Below are positions 16,796 to 25,883 of a stretch of 64,000 nt of DNA, piece after piece (position 1 is the stretch's first letter; the number at the start of each line of letters is the position of its first letter). Below the pieces are notes generated by a model. The model was not told the origin of the DNA. It saw only the letters and a program-made list of their open reading frames with translations, and did no database searches. The stretch covers positions 62,001-126,000 of the forward strand of contig NZ_VTTM01000015.1 in the NCBI RefSeq assembly GCF_008364795.1. The letters are read 5' to 3'. Made by a program: the position numbers and the translations under genes. Source of the DNA: Azospirillum oryzae. GTDB taxonomy: Bacteria > Pseudomonadota > Alphaproteobacteria > Azospirillales > Azospirillaceae.

Positions 16796-19489
16796 TCACG
16801 CCACTTCGCGCTGATGAGCATGACGAAGCACCTCCTTGAGTTCTGGCACGCAGGAACCACAATTCGTGCCGGCCTTCAACGCCGCACCGATCTCCGCCAC
16901 GCTGGTCAGCCGCCGGTCGCGGATGGCACCGGCCAGCCGGTTGATCCCGACGCTGAAGCAGGCGCAGACGATCCGCCCTTCATCGGCCTGCGCGCCCGGC
17001 GCCCGCCCGGCGAGCAGACCGGCCCGCGCGCCGTCGTCCAGCCCGTCGGCCTCCAGCAGACCGGCCAGCCAGCCGCGCGGCGGCAGGCGCCCGTCGGCGG
17101 CAACGAACAGGCAGGCGTCCAGCCGGTCGCCAGCCATCCAGGCCATCCGCAGGCCGCCGCGCGCATGGTCGCGGAACTCCACCACCGCCTCCGCCGGGTC
17201 GAGGCCTGGCAGCCACGCCGCAAGGTCGGGAGTCGCCCCGATCCCCGCCATCTCCACCAGATGCCCGCCGGTCACAGCACGCCGCGCCCAATAGCCGCCA
17301 TGGGCCGGCTCCACCGGCCGGCGGGTCAGCAGGAAGGCGGTCCAGTGCGGCCGCCAGGGTTCGACCGTCGCCGGCATCCGCTTCAGGTCCGGCTGGCCGG
17401 AGACCGGGTCCACCGCCTCGTCGTCGATCAGCCGGCCGATGACGCAGGCGCCGGTGAAGCGTTCGGTCCAGTGCATAGGCAGGAAGATGGTGCCTTCGCT
17501 TTGGGCATCGGTGACTCGGACCCGCGCCAGCGCCTCCCCCGCCGCCGTGGCGATGCGGGCCAGCCCACCATCCATCAATCCCCGCGCCGCCGCATCCGCC
17601 GGGTGGATGTCCAGCCGAGGCTCCGGCGCGTGCGCCGACAGGCGCGCCGACAGGCCGGTTCGCGTCATCGTGTGCCACTGGTCGCGCAACCGCCCGGTGT
17701 TCAGCAGCAGCGCCCCATCCGGCACGGTGCGCGGCAGCGGCTTCGCCGTGATCGGCAGCATCCGGGCGCGCCCATCCGTGGTGAAGAAGCGGCCATCGCC
17801 GAACAGCCGCGTCTGCGGCTCGCTCCCCGCACGCCAAGGCCAGGGGAAGGGCGCCAGTGCGTCGTAACCGGCATCGTCCAGCCCGCTCAAGGCCCCGATG
17901 TCGAAGGCCCGCGTCCCGCCATTCTCGAAATCCGACAGCGCCGCATGCTCGCGGAACACCGCGGCGGCGCTCTCATACGGAAAGGCCCCGGCGAAGCCCA
18001 TCCGCCGCGCGACCTGCGTCACGATCCACCAGTCCGCCCGCGCCTCCCCTTCCCCATCCTTGAAGGCGCGCTGGCGCGAAATGGTGCGGTCGGAGTTGGT
18101 GACGGTGCCGTCCTTCTCGCTCCAGCCCTTGGCCGGCAGGCGGATATGGGCGAAGCGGCCGGTGTCGGTGTCGCGGATGCAGTCGGAAATCACCACCGTC
18201 TCGCATTTCGCCAGCGCACGGCGGACCCGGCCGGCGTCGGGCATGCTGACGGCGGGGTTGGTCGCCATGATCCACACCGCCTTGACCGTGCCGGCTTCGA
18301 TGGCGCGGAACAGGTCGACCGCCTTCAGCCCCGGCTTGTCCGCCATCCGCGGCGCGGTCCAGAAGCGGCCGACCCGGTCCACCTCTTCCGCCGTGAAGCC
18401 CATATGCGCCGCCAGCTGGTTCGCCAGCCCGCCGACCTCGCGCCCGCCCATGGCGTTCGGCTGCCCGGTGACGGAGAAGGGACCGCAGCCCGGCCGGCCG
18501 ATGCGGCCGGTCAGGAAATGCACGTTCAGGATGGTGTTGACGGTGTCGCTGCCCTGGGACGACTGGTTGACGCCTTGCGAATAGACCGTCACCACCCGGT
18601 CCGTCGCCGCGAACTCGGCATAGAAGGCGGCGACCTCCGCCTCCTCCAACCCACAGCGGCGGGCCACCGTCGCCACATCCGGCGCATCGGCGCGGGCAGC
18701 GGCCAGCGCCTCCTCCACCCCTTCGGCATGGGTGTCTACAAACCCGCCGTCGCGGTGGCCGCGGCTGTCGAGCCAGGCCAACAGCCCGTTGAACAGCACC
18801 GCGTCGGTGCCGGCCGTCAGCGCCAGATGGCGGTCGGCGGCATCGACGCAGTCGGTCCGCCGCGGATCGACCACGACGATGCGCGTGCCGCGCTCGGCCC
18901 GCGCCGCCAGCAGACGCTGGTTCAGCACCGGATGGCACCAGGCGAGGTTCGACCCCACCAGCACCACCAGATCGGCGGACTCGAAATCCTCGTAGGTCCC
19001 CGGCACCGCGTCGGCACCCAAGCCCCGTTTGTGCCCGACCACCGACGAGGCCATGCAGAGGCGCGAGTTGGTGTCGATGTTCGCCGATCCGATGAAGCCC
19101 TTCATCAGCTTGTTGGCGACGTAGTAATCCTCGGTCAGCAGCTGGCCGGAGACGTAGAAGGCGACCGAGTCCGGCCCATGCCTGGCGATGGTGTCGGAAA
19201 AGCGCCGGGCCACTTCGTCCAGCGCCTCGTCCCACGACACGCGCCGGTTCCCGATCTCGGGATGGAGCAAGCGCCCATCCGGCACCAGCGTGTCGGCCAG
19301 CGCCGATCCCTTGGAGCAGAGCCGTCCCCGGTTCGCCGGATGGTCGGCATCGCCGCGTACGGTCACGGCGCCGCCATCCACTCCGTCCGCCGCCACCCGC
19401 GCGATCACCCCACACCCGACCCCGCAATAGGGACAGGTGGTCTTCACCTCCCGTTTCGGCCCGGAGGACGGCTCCGCTCCGTCAAACAT
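16796..19489 (-). CDS. nasA: Assimilatory nitrate reductase catalytic subunit
   Basis: An 897-residue cytoplasmic molybdoenzyme reducing nitrate to nitrite for nitrogen assimilation. It has an N-terminal [4Fe-4S] motif (CPYCGVGC at 19-26, with a fourth Cys in LCSKG), the Mo-bisMGD domains (NSRLCMASS, WIMATNPAVSMPD, LLNTGRLRDQWHTMTRTG), and a C-terminal BFD-like [2Fe-2S] domain (CACFSVG...CGSCVPELK) of the NasA type. The ATG at 19487-19489 overlaps the nirD stop by 8 bp, so translation is coupled; longer frames run antisense to nirD. Confidence 0.95.
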   Translation of the reverse strand: MFDGAEPSSGPKREVKTTCPYCGVGCGVIARVAADGVDGGAVTVRGDADHPANRGRLCSKGSALADTLVPDGRLLHPEIGNRRVSWDEALDEVARRFSDTIARHGPDSVAFYVSGQLLTEDYYVANKLMKGFIGSANIDTNSRLCMASSVVGHKRGLGADAVPGTYEDFESADLVVLVGSNLAWCHPVLNQRLLAARAERGTRIVVVDPRRTDCVDAADRHLALTAGTDAVLFNGLLAWLDSRGHRDGGFVDTHAEGVEEALAAARADAPDVATVARRCGLEEAEVAAFYAEFAATDRVVTVYSQGVNQSSQGSDTVNTILNVHFLTGRIGRPGCGPFSVTGQPNAMGGREVGGLANQLAAHMGFTAEEVDRVGRFWTAPRMADKPGLKAVDLFRAIEAGTVKAVWIMATNPAVSMPDAGRVRRALAKCETVVISDCIRDTDTGRFAHIRLPAKGWSEKDGTVTNSDRTISRQRAFKDGEGEARADWWIVTQVARRMGFAGAFPYESAAAVFREHAALSDFENGGTRAFDIGALSGLDDAGYDALAPFPWPWRAGSEPQTRLFGDGRFFTTDGRARMLPITAKPLPRTVPDGALLLNTGRLRDQWHTMTRTGLSARLSAHAPEPRLDIHPADAAARGLMDGGLARIATAAGEALARVRVTDAQSEGTIFLPMHWTERFTGACVIGRLIDDEAVDPVSGQPDLKRMPATVEPWRPHWTAFLLTRRPVEPAHGGYWARRAVTGGHLVEMAGIGATPDLAAWLPGLDPAEAVVEFRDHARGGLRMAWMAGDRLDACLFVAADGRLPPRGWLAGLLEADGLDDGARAGLLAGRAPGAQADEGRIVCACFSVGINRLAGAIRDRRLTSVAEIGAALKAGTNCGSCVPELKEVLRHAHQREVA

Positions 19490-19889
19490 GGCCGCAAGCC
19501 TTGCGGCAGCCGCCGCGCGACAGCTTGGCCTCGCCGAGCGCGATGGCGACGCTGCGCCCCTCGACCCGAACCGGGACATGGCCGGTGCGGCCCTCGTCGG
19601 GGGCGACGGCCTCGCCGGTCGCCAGCTCGATCACCCAATTGTGCAGCGGACAGGTGACGCGGCGGCCATGGACGATGCCCTGGGACAGCGGCCCCTGCTT
19701 GTGCGGGCAGGCATCCTCCAGCGCGAAGACCTCGTCGGCAGCCGTGCGGAACAGGGCGATGTCGCCGCCGGGCGTGCGGACGACGCGCGACCCCAGCACC
19801 GGGATGTCGTCGACGCTGCCGACCTGGGTCCAGACGGTTTCCGAGATGGCGGTTTCGGGGGCGGCGTTTTCCATGATGATGCTGTCCAT
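19482..19889 (-). CDS. nirD: Nitrite reductase [NAD(P)H] small subunit
   Basis: A 135-residue Rieske-fold partner of NirB. It retains complete Rieske ligands, C-P-H in ACPHKQGPL and C-x2-H in CPLHNW, unlike the enterobacterial NirD that lacks them. Gene order nirB-nirD-nasA with 6 bp after nirB and an 8-bp overlap with nasA. Confidence 0.93.
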   Translation of the reverse strand: MDSIIMENAAPETAISETVWTQVGSVDDIPVLGSRVVRTPGGDIALFRTAADEVFALEDACPHKQGPLSQGIVHGRRVTCPLHNWVIELATGEAVAPDEGRTGHVPVRVEGRSVAIALGEAKLSRGGCRKACGHV

Positions 19890-19895
19890 GATCCG

Positions 19896-22409
19896 TTACC
19901 CCACTTCGGCGAGCAGATTGAATTCGTGACGGTCGACGCCCTTGGCGGCGCGCTCTGCCCACGGGTCGTCCTGCGAGAAGGTCTGCGAGAACAGGAAGCG
20001 CGCGTTCAACGCCCGACGCCGCTCCGGATCATCGACCAGCGCCGCCTTGATGTGGTCCAGCCCGACCCGCTCCACCCACGGCGCGGTGCGCTCCAGATAA
20101 CGGGCCTCCTCGCGGTACAGCTGCATGAAGGCGCCGGTGTATTCCAGCACCTCCTCCTCCGTCGCGACGCGGACCAGCAGGTCGCAGGCCCGGACATGCA
20201 GGCCGCCGTTGCCGCCGACATGCAGCTCGTACCCGCTGTCGATGCACACCACGCCCAGGTCCTTGATGGTCGCCTCGGCGCAGTTGCGCGGGCAACCGGA
20301 GACCGCCAGCTTGACCTTGTGCGGGGTCCAGGTGCCCCAGGTCATCCGCTCCAGCTTCACGCCCAGCCCGGTCGAGTCCTGCGTGCCGAAGCGGCACCAT
20401 TCCGAGCCGACGCAGGTCTTCACCGTGCGCAGCCCCTTGGCATAGGCATGGCCCGACACCATCCCGGCGGCGTTCAGGTCTGCCCACACTGCCGGCAGAT
20501 CCTCCTTTTTAACGCCGAACAGGTCGATGCGCTGGCCGCCGGTGACCTTCACGGTGGGGATGGCGAACTTGTCCACCACGTCGGCGATGGCGCGCAGCTC
20601 GGCGGCATTGGTCAGCCCGCCCCACATGCGCGGCACGACGGAATAGGTGCCGTCCTTCTGGATGTTGGCGTGGGCGCGCTCGTTGATGTAGCGCGACTGG
20701 TAGTCGTCCCGGTACTCGCCCGGCCAAGCGCACAGCAGGTAATAGTTCAGCGCCGGCCGGCACGACGCGCAGCCGTCGGGCGTCGTCCATTCCATTGCCT
20801 GGAACACCTCGGCCATGGTCTTCAGCCCGCGGTCCACGATGGCCGCGCGCACCGCGTCATGGGTGTGGTGGGTGCATTTGCACATCGGCTTGACCTTGGG
20901 CGCCGCCGTGAAGCCGTCGCCCAGCGTCACCGCCAGCAGCCGTTCCACCGTGCCGGAGCAGCCGCCGCAGGAGGCCGACGCCTTGGTGTGCGCCTTCACC
21001 TCGTCCAGGCTGGTCAGTCCCTTCTCGGTGATCGCCTTGACGATGGTGCCCTTGCACACGCCGTTGCAGCCGCAGATTTCGGCAGAGTCGGGCAGCGCGG
21101 CGATGGCGGCGTTCGGATCGCCGGCATCGGCACCGCCGAAGCCCTGCCCGAAGATCATGGTGTCGCGCTCGGCCGACACGTCGGCGCCGTCCTTAAGCAG
21201 CGAGAAGTACCAGGCGCCGTCCTTGGTGTCGCCATACAGCACCGCGCCCAGCAGCTTGCCGTCCTTCAGCACCAGCCGCTTGTAGACGCCGCGCGCCGCA
21301 TCGCGGAACACGATGTCCTCCGTCCCCTCCCCGCCCGAGAAATCGCCGGCGGAGAACACGTCGACGCCGGTGACCTTCAGCTTGGTCGAGGTGACGGAGC
21401 CGGTGTAGGCGGCACCCTCCCCGCCCGCGAGGTCGTGGGCCAGCACCTTCGCCATTTCGAACAGCGGGGCGACGAGGCCCCAGGTGACGCCGCGATGCTC
21501 GACGCATTCGCCGACCGCGTAGATCGACGGGTCGCTGGTGCGCATCTGGTCGTCCACCCGGATGCCGCGTCCGCACTCCAGCCCGGCCGCCTTGCCCAGC
21601 GCCATGTTCGGGCGGATGCCCACCGCCATGACGACGATGTCGGCCGGCAGCTCGCGCCCATCCTTCAGCCGCACCGCGCTGACCCACTCGTCGCCGACGA
21701 TTTCCGCCGTGTCGGCGCCGGTCAGCACTTCGATGCCGCGGCGCTCAAGCTCGCGTTGCAGCAGCATGCCGGCGGACTGGTCGAGCTGGCGCTCCATCAG
21801 CGTCGGCATCAGGTGGACGACGGTGACCTCCATCCCCTTGACCCGCAGCCCGTTGGCGGCCTCCAGCCCCAGCAGCCCGCCGCCGATCACCACGGCCCGC
21901 CCGCCCTTCGCCGCCGCCGCCAGCATGGCGTCGACATCGGCCAGATCGCGGAAGCCGATGACGCCCGGCAGGGTGGAGCCCGGCACCGGAATGATGAAGG
22001 GCATCGATCCGGTGGCGATCAGCAGCTTGTCATAGGGAACGACGCGGCCGGACTGCGACAGGACGGTCTTGGCCTCGCGGTCGATGCCCTCCACCGGTTC
22101 GCCGGTCAGGAGCGTGATGCCGTTGGCGTCATACCACTCGCGGCTGTTCAGCACGATCTGGTCGAAGGTCTTCTCCCCCGCCAGCACCGGCGACAGCATG
22201 ATGCGGTTGTAGTTCGGGTGCGGCTCGGCCCCGAAGACGGTGACATCAAAGCGGCCCGGCGCCTTGGCCAGCAGCTCTTCCACCGTCTTCATGCCGGCCA
22301 TGCCGTTGCCGACGACCACCAGCCGCTCCTTGGCCGGGCCGGCGTTCAGCAGGTTGGCCTCGTTAAGTTCAACGACGGGCCCGTTGTTCGATGAGAGATG
22401 CATGTCCAT
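19896..22409 (-). CDS. nirB: Nitrite reductase [NAD(P)H] large subunit
   Basis: An 837-residue siroheme enzyme reducing nitrite to ammonium. Order: FAD domain (VVVGNGMAGMKTVEELL), NAD domain (VVIGGGLLGLEAANGL), BFD-like [2Fe-2S] region (CGCNGVCKGT...CGGCSG), ferredoxin-nitrite reductase half-domains, and the siroheme/[4Fe-4S] cysteines C-x5-C (CVGSEWC) and C-x3-C (CPRNC). ATG at 22407-22409 with GAGG upstream. First gene of the operon; a sigma-54 promoter sequence and an attenuator-like hairpin precede it. Confidence 0.96.
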   Translation of the reverse strand: MDMHLSSNNGPVVELNEANLLNAGPAKERLVVVGNGMAGMKTVEELLAKAPGRFDVTVFGAEPHPNYNRIMLSPVLAGEKTFDQIVLNSREWYDANGITLLTGEPVEGIDREAKTVLSQSGRVVPYDKLLIATGSMPFIIPVPGSTLPGVIGFRDLADVDAMLAAAAKGGRAVVIGGGLLGLEAANGLRVKGMEVTVVHLMPTLMERQLDQSAGMLLQRELERRGIEVLTGADTAEIVGDEWVSAVRLKDGRELPADIVVMAVGIRPNMALGKAAGLECGRGIRVDDQMRTSDPSIYAVGECVEHRGVTWGLVAPLFEMAKVLAHDLAGGEGAAYTGSVTSTKLKVTGVDVFSAGDFSGGEGTEDIVFRDAARGVYKRLVLKDGKLLGAVLYGDTKDGAWYFSLLKDGADVSAERDTMIFGQGFGGADAGDPNAAIAALPDSAEICGCNGVCKGTIVKAITEKGLTSLDEVKAHTKASASCGGCSGTVERLLAVTLGDGFTAAPKVKPMCKCTHHTHDAVRAAIVDRGLKTMAEVFQAMEWTTPDGCASCRPALNYYLLCAWPGEYRDDYQSRYINERAHANIQKDGTYSVVPRMWGGLTNAAELRAIADVVDKFAIPTVKVTGGQRIDLFGVKKEDLPAVWADLNAAGMVSGHAYAKGLRTVKTCVGSEWCRFGTQDSTGLGVKLERMTWGTWTPHKVKLAVSGCPRNCAEATIKDLGVVCIDSGYELHVGGNGGLHVRACDLLVRVATEEEVLEYTGAFMQLYREEARYLERTAPWVERVGLDHIKAALVDDPERRRALNARFLFSQTFSQDDPWAERAAKGVDRHEFNLLAEVG

Positions 22410-22473
22410 GGCGCGTCTGCCTCGTCAATCGTGTCCGGCCTGCCGCAAAGTCAGGCACGGGGCCAAAAAGAAA

Positions 22474-22544
22474 GGCGTCCGAACGGGCCGTCTCCCTTCC
22501 CCGCGAGTGGATCGCGAAGGCGGGTGCAGACCTGTTCGGACGCC
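22474..22544 (-). promoter_or_regulatory. Attenuator-like terminator in the nirB leader
   Basis: On the leftward transcript the perfect 11-bp arms GGCGTCCGAAC (22544-22534) and GTTCGGACGCC (22484-22474) close a hairpin. Nested pairs inside include GTCT/AGAC, CCTTC/GAAGG and GCGA/TCGC. The right arm is followed directly by TTTCTTTTT, so it reads as an intrinsic terminator about 65 bases before the nirB ATG. Nitrate-responsive antitermination (NasR/NasT ANTAR proteins) is known for such leaders. Confidence 0.72.
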
Positions 22545-22556
22545 GTTGTCCGGGCG

Positions 22557-22570
22557 GTTCGTCGTCGAAC
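22557..22570 (-). promoter_or_regulatory. Small leader hairpin upstream of the nirB attenuator
   Basis: GTTCG-ACGA-CGAAC on the leftward transcript, 12 bases before the attenuator stem. It is a candidate binding hairpin for an antiterminator, but the loop has four bases rather than the six expected for ANTAR targets. Confidence 0.4.
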
Positions 22571-22663
22571 CAGAGCCAAATCCGCGCGTCGTCGCGAGGG
22601 CTTCGGCGGGTGTCGCGGGCACTGGCGACGTTGCTGGCGCCCGCTGTTGTCTCGCCAACCCCC

Positions 22664-22681
22664 TCGCAATCCGCGTGCCAG
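22664..22681 (-). promoter_or_regulatory. Sigma-54 promoter for nirB-nirD-nasA
   Basis: Leftward strand reads TGGCACG-N4-TTGC (22680-22674 and 22669-22666), an exact -24/-12 match with correct spacing. The predicted transcript start is near 22654, giving a leader of about 245 nt. This implies control by NtrC or a similar activator. Confidence 0.75.
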
Positions 22682-22934
22682 TCGCCGCGCCGGCAGACCG
22701 GCCCGTGAAAACTCCAGGGAATCCGCGGGGTCCTGCCCGGATCCGCGCCCAAGACCTAGGTGCCTATTTTTAGATCATCCTTAGGTACTGCACAAAGGAT
22801 GACCATACAGGCTTGTGTGCGCCGCAAAAATCAGCAGGCGGCGCCGTGGCCACGTTGGGGGCTTCATACCTTCCGCCGGGTCATAGCTAGCAAAATCAAC
22901 CTCCGTGGCCCGATTTCCGGCAAAACCCATCCTT

Positions 22935-22949
22935 TGGCATGAGGCTTGC
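22935..22949 (+). promoter_or_regulatory. Sigma-54 promoter for nrtA-nrtB-nrtCD
   Basis: TGGCATG-AGGC-TTGC has the -24/-12 spacing with one deviation from the consensus TGGCACG. The predicted start is near 22961, giving a leader of about 250 nt before nrtA. Confidence 0.65.
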
Positions 22950-22993
22950 GAAGAGGGAGGCCAGAGACGCGCCAACGACGGTGCGTGCATCCC

Positions 22994-23076
22994 AAGCGTC
23001 CAATGATGGGCCAGCCCCGGCAGTGTTGCCGACCCCGGTATCGACACGCTTTTCCGGTCGATCCCGCTGGACGCTT
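22994..23076 (+). promoter_or_regulatory. Structured leader of the nrt operon
   Basis: Arms AAGCGTCCA (22994-23002) and TGGACGCTT (23068-23076) enclose two smaller hairpins, CGGCA-GTGT-TGCCG (23018-23031) and ATCGAC-N11-GTCGAT (23040-23062). There is no clear U-tract. The arm shares GCGTCC with the nirB leader stem. Confidence 0.45.
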
Positions 23077-23212
23077 TCGACGGCCAAGGCGCGCAAGAGC
23101 CATCTGCCCGAAAAACAGCCAGTCCGGGACTTGCCCAGAAAATCGCCAAGGTTCGAGACCGGTGTCGCCCCACCCGGCCGCTGGCCCGGATTTCAGAGAT
23201 GGAGCAACCGAC

Positions 23213-24616
23213 GTGGCCCAAACCTCCCACACCGTCTCCCGCACCCTCCGCCACCTTCTCGCATCCGCCGCTGCGGTCGTCGCCCTGACCGCAGGCGTCT
23301 CTGCCCATGCCGCCCCGCTCGACGTGGAAAAGGAACAGCTGAAGCTCGGCTTCATCAAGCTGACCGACATGGCGCCGCTGGCCATCGCCGTCGAGAAGGG
23401 CTTCTTCGAAGATGAGGGCCTTTCCGTCACGCTGGAGCCGCAGGCGAACTGGAAGGTCCTGCTCGACCGCGTGATCTCCGGCGAGCTGGACGGCGCCCAC
23501 ATGCTGGCCGGCCAGCCGTTGGGCGCCACCATCGGCTTCGGCACCAAGGCGCACATCGTCACCGCCTTCTCCATGGACCTGAACGGCAACGGCATCACGC
23601 TGTCGAACGATGTCTGGCAGAAGATGAAGGCCAACGTGCCGAAGGGCGCGGACGGCAAGCCGGTCCACCCGATCAAGGCGGACGCGCTGAAGCCGGTGAT
23701 CGCCCAGTATAAGGCGGAGGGCAAGCCCTTCAACATGGGCATGGTCTTCCCGGTCTCGACCCACAATTACGAGCTGCGCTACTGGCTGGCGTCGGGCGGG
23801 ATCAACCCCGGCTTCTACAGCCCGACCGACGTGTCGGGCCAGATCGGCGCCGACGCGCTGCTCTCCGTCACCCCGCCGCCGCAGATGCCGGCGACGCTGG
23901 AAGCCGGCACCATCTACGGCTACAGCGTCGGCGAGCCGTGGAACCAGCAGGCGGTGGTCAAGGGCATCGGCGTGCCGGTCATCACCGACACCGAGATCTG
24001 GAAGAACAACCCCGAGAAGGTCTTCGGCGTCACCGACGAGTGGGCGAAGAAGAACCCCAAGACCCATCTGGCCGTCGTCAAGGCGCTGATCCGCGCCGCC
24101 CAATGGCTGGACGAGAACAACAACGCCAACCGCGCCGAAGCGGTGAAGATCCTGGCCAAGTCCGAATATGTCGGCGCCGACGCCAAGGTCATCGCTAACT
24201 CGATGACCGGCACCTTCGAGTATGAGAAGGGCGACAAGCGCGACGTTCCCGATTTCAACGTCTTCTTCCGCTACAACGCGACCTACCCCTTCTATTCCGA
24301 CGCTGTCTGGTACCTGACCCAGATGCGCCGCTGGGGCCAGATCGCCGAGGCCAAGCCCGACAGCTGGTACGACCAGACCGCGCGCAACGTCTACAAGCCG
24401 GACATCTACCTGCAGGCCGCCAAGCTGCTGGTCGAGGAAGGCAAGGCGAAGGAGGCCGACTTCCCCTGGAAGAGCGACGGTTACAAGCCGGTCGACAACG
24501 GCTTCATCGACGGCATCCCGTACGACGGCCACAAGCCCAACGACTACCTCGCCAAGCAGCCCATCGGCCTGAAGGGCGACCAGAAGGTCGAAGGCGGTCA
24601 GGTGGTGGGGGGCTGA
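23213..24616 (+). CDS. nrtA: Nitrate ABC transporter substrate-binding protein
   Basis: A 467-residue CmpA/NrtA-family periplasmic protein. The GTG at 23213 follows GGAG with 8-base spacing and gives a signal peptide ending SAHA-A (about residue 33). Diagnostic stretches: KLGFIKLTDMAPLAIA, ANWKVLLDRV, MLAGQPLGATIGFG, FPVSTHNYELRYWLASGG, GYSVGEPWNQQAV. The long open frame upstream of the GTG is not coding: it crosses the leader structures. Confidence 0.93.
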   Translation: MAQTSHTVSRTLRHLLASAAAVVALTAGVSAHAAPLDVEKEQLKLGFIKLTDMAPLAIAVEKGFFEDEGLSVTLEPQANWKVLLDRVISGELDGAHMLAGQPLGATIGFGTKAHIVTAFSMDLNGNGITLSNDVWQKMKANVPKGADGKPVHPIKADALKPVIAQYKAEGKPFNMGMVFPVSTHNYELRYWLASGGINPGFYSPTDVSGQIGADALLSVTPPPQMPATLEAGTIYGYSVGEPWNQQAVVKGIGVPVITDTEIWKNNPEKVFGVTDEWAKKNPKTHLAVVKALIRAAQWLDENNNANRAEAVKILAKSEYVGADAKVIANSMTGTFEYEKGDKRDVPDFNVFFRYNATYPFYSDAVWYLTQMRRWGQIAEAKPDSWYDQTARNVYKPDIYLQAAKLLVEEGKAKEADFPWKSDGYKPVDNGFIDGIPYDGHKPNDYLAKQPIGLKGDQKVEGGQVVGG

Positions 24617-24644
24617 GCGCCCACAGCACTTCCACCAGCCAAAT

Positions 24645-24754
24645 CCCCCTCTCCCCCCCGGGGAGAGGGTCGGGGTGAGGGGGATCCGCTTCGAGGATCT
24701 CTTCGGCTGCGCCGAACCCCCTCATCCTAACCTTCTCCCCAGGGGGGAGAAGGG
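24645..24754. repeat. Dispersed palindromic intergenic repeat, copy 3 (complete form)
   Basis: Same arm-middle-arm arrangement as 7062-7181, including the central TTCGGCTGCGCCGAA and the shared GGATCTCTTCGGC. It lies inside the nrt operon between nrtA and nrtB, where such repeats can stabilise the upstream message and reduce downstream expression. Confidence 0.85.
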
Positions 24755-24778
24755 ATCCTGCCGAAGGGACACCCCGCC

Positions 24779-25858
24779 ATGACCAGCCTGACCGACACCT
24801 CCGCCGACCTCGCCCGCGCCCAGCGCAAGGCGCGCCGCGCCCATACCCTCAACCGCATCGCCGCCGTCCTGACCACCGTCGGGCTGGGCTGGCTGGCGCC
24901 GCTGCTGCGGCTTGCCGCCGGCGAGAACCCGCGCCAGCAGGGCGTAGAGCTGTGGCGCCAGATGGGCATCCCGCTGACCGCCATCCTGCTGTTCCTCGCC
25001 GCATGGGGCTGGGCCGCCCCGCAGGTGCAGACCAGCCTGGGCGCCATCCCCGGCCCGGCCCAGGTGTGGGAGCAGGCGACGAACCTCTACGCCGACCACA
25101 AGGCCGAACGCGCCAAGGAAGCCGCCTTCTACGAGCGGCAGGCCAAGCGCAATGCCGAGATCCTGGCGAAGGACCCGAAGGCGGAGGTGAAGACCCGCCC
25201 CTATGCCGGCAAGCCGACCTACCTCGACCAGATCCTCACCAGCCTGAAGACGGTCTTCACCGGCTTCCTGCTCGGTGCCCTGGTCGCGGTGCCGTTGGGG
25301 GTGGCGAGCGGCCTGTCGCCGACCGTCAACGCCGCGATCAACCCGCTGATCCAGATTTTCAAGCCGGTGTCGCCGCTGGCCTGGCTGCCGCTGGTCACCA
25401 TGGTGGTCAGCGCCACCGTGTCGGGCAGCGACCCGCTGTTCGAGAAGTCCTTCCTGACCTCCGCCATCACCGTCACGCTGTGCTCGCTGTGGCCGACCCT
25501 CATTAACACGGCGGTCGGCGTGTCCTCCATCGACCGTGACCTGATGAATGTCGGCAAGGTGCTGCAGCTGTCCGGCTTCACCATGGTGCGCCGCCTCGTG
25601 CTGCCGTCGGCCCTGCCCTACATCTTCACCGGCCTGCGCCTGTCGCTGGGCGTGGGCTGGATGGTGCTGATCGCGGCGGAGATGCTGGCCCAGAACCCCG
25701 GCCTCGGCAAGTTCGTCTGGGACGAGTTCCAGAACGGCTCCTCCAACTCGCTCGCCAAGATCATGGTCGCCGTCTTCACCATCGGCCTGATCGGCTTCCT
25801 GCTCGACCGCGTGATGCTGGCGCTCCAGTCCGCCGTCAGCCACAGCCCCGCCCGCTGA
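24779..25858 (+). CDS. nrtB: Nitrate ABC transporter permease
   Basis: A 359-residue inner-membrane permease. A membrane segment near residues 60-80 precedes a charged linker (about 95-145), then the core permease helices. The EAA loop DRDLMNVGKVLQLSGF and VLPSALPYIFTGLRLSLG is typical of NrtB/SsuC. Second gene of the nrt operon, after the palindromic repeat. Confidence 0.92.
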   Translation: MTSLTDTSADLARAQRKARRAHTLNRIAAVLTTVGLGWLAPLLRLAAGENPRQQGVELWRQMGIPLTAILLFLAAWGWAAPQVQTSLGAIPGPAQVWEQATNLYADHKAERAKEAAFYERQAKRNAEILAKDPKAEVKTRPYAGKPTYLDQILTSLKTVFTGFLLGALVAVPLGVASGLSPTVNAAINPLIQIFKPVSPLAWLPLVTMVVSATVSGSDPLFEKSFLTSAITVTLCSLWPTLINTAVGVSSIDRDLMNVGKVLQLSGFTMVRRLVLPSALPYIFTGLRLSLGVGWMVLIAAEMLAQNPGLGKFVWDEFQNGSSNSLAKIMVAVFTIGLIGFLLDRVMLALQSAVSHSPAR

Positions 25859-25883
25859 CCCTTCACCAGAGGAGACGACGACC

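Larger units (their letters stand above)
22410..23212. other. Nitrate-assimilation divergent control region
   Basis: About 800 bp separates nirB (leftward) from nrtA (rightward) and has no supported gene. It contains one sigma-54-type promoter sequence facing each way and about 250-nt structured leaders on both sides, listed separately. The middle (22745-22800) is AT-rich and could hold activator or IHF sites. Confidence 0.8.

Noticed and set aside
19437..22394. A 985-codon open frame antisense to nirB and nirD
   Set aside because: Composition is typical of shadow frames and the sense strand carries complete NirB/NirD motifs.
22946..23212. N-terminal extension of NrtA by about 89 codons
   Set aside because: It crosses leader hairpins, is Arg/Pro-rich, and would bury the signal peptide; the GTG at 23213 has a good ribosome site.
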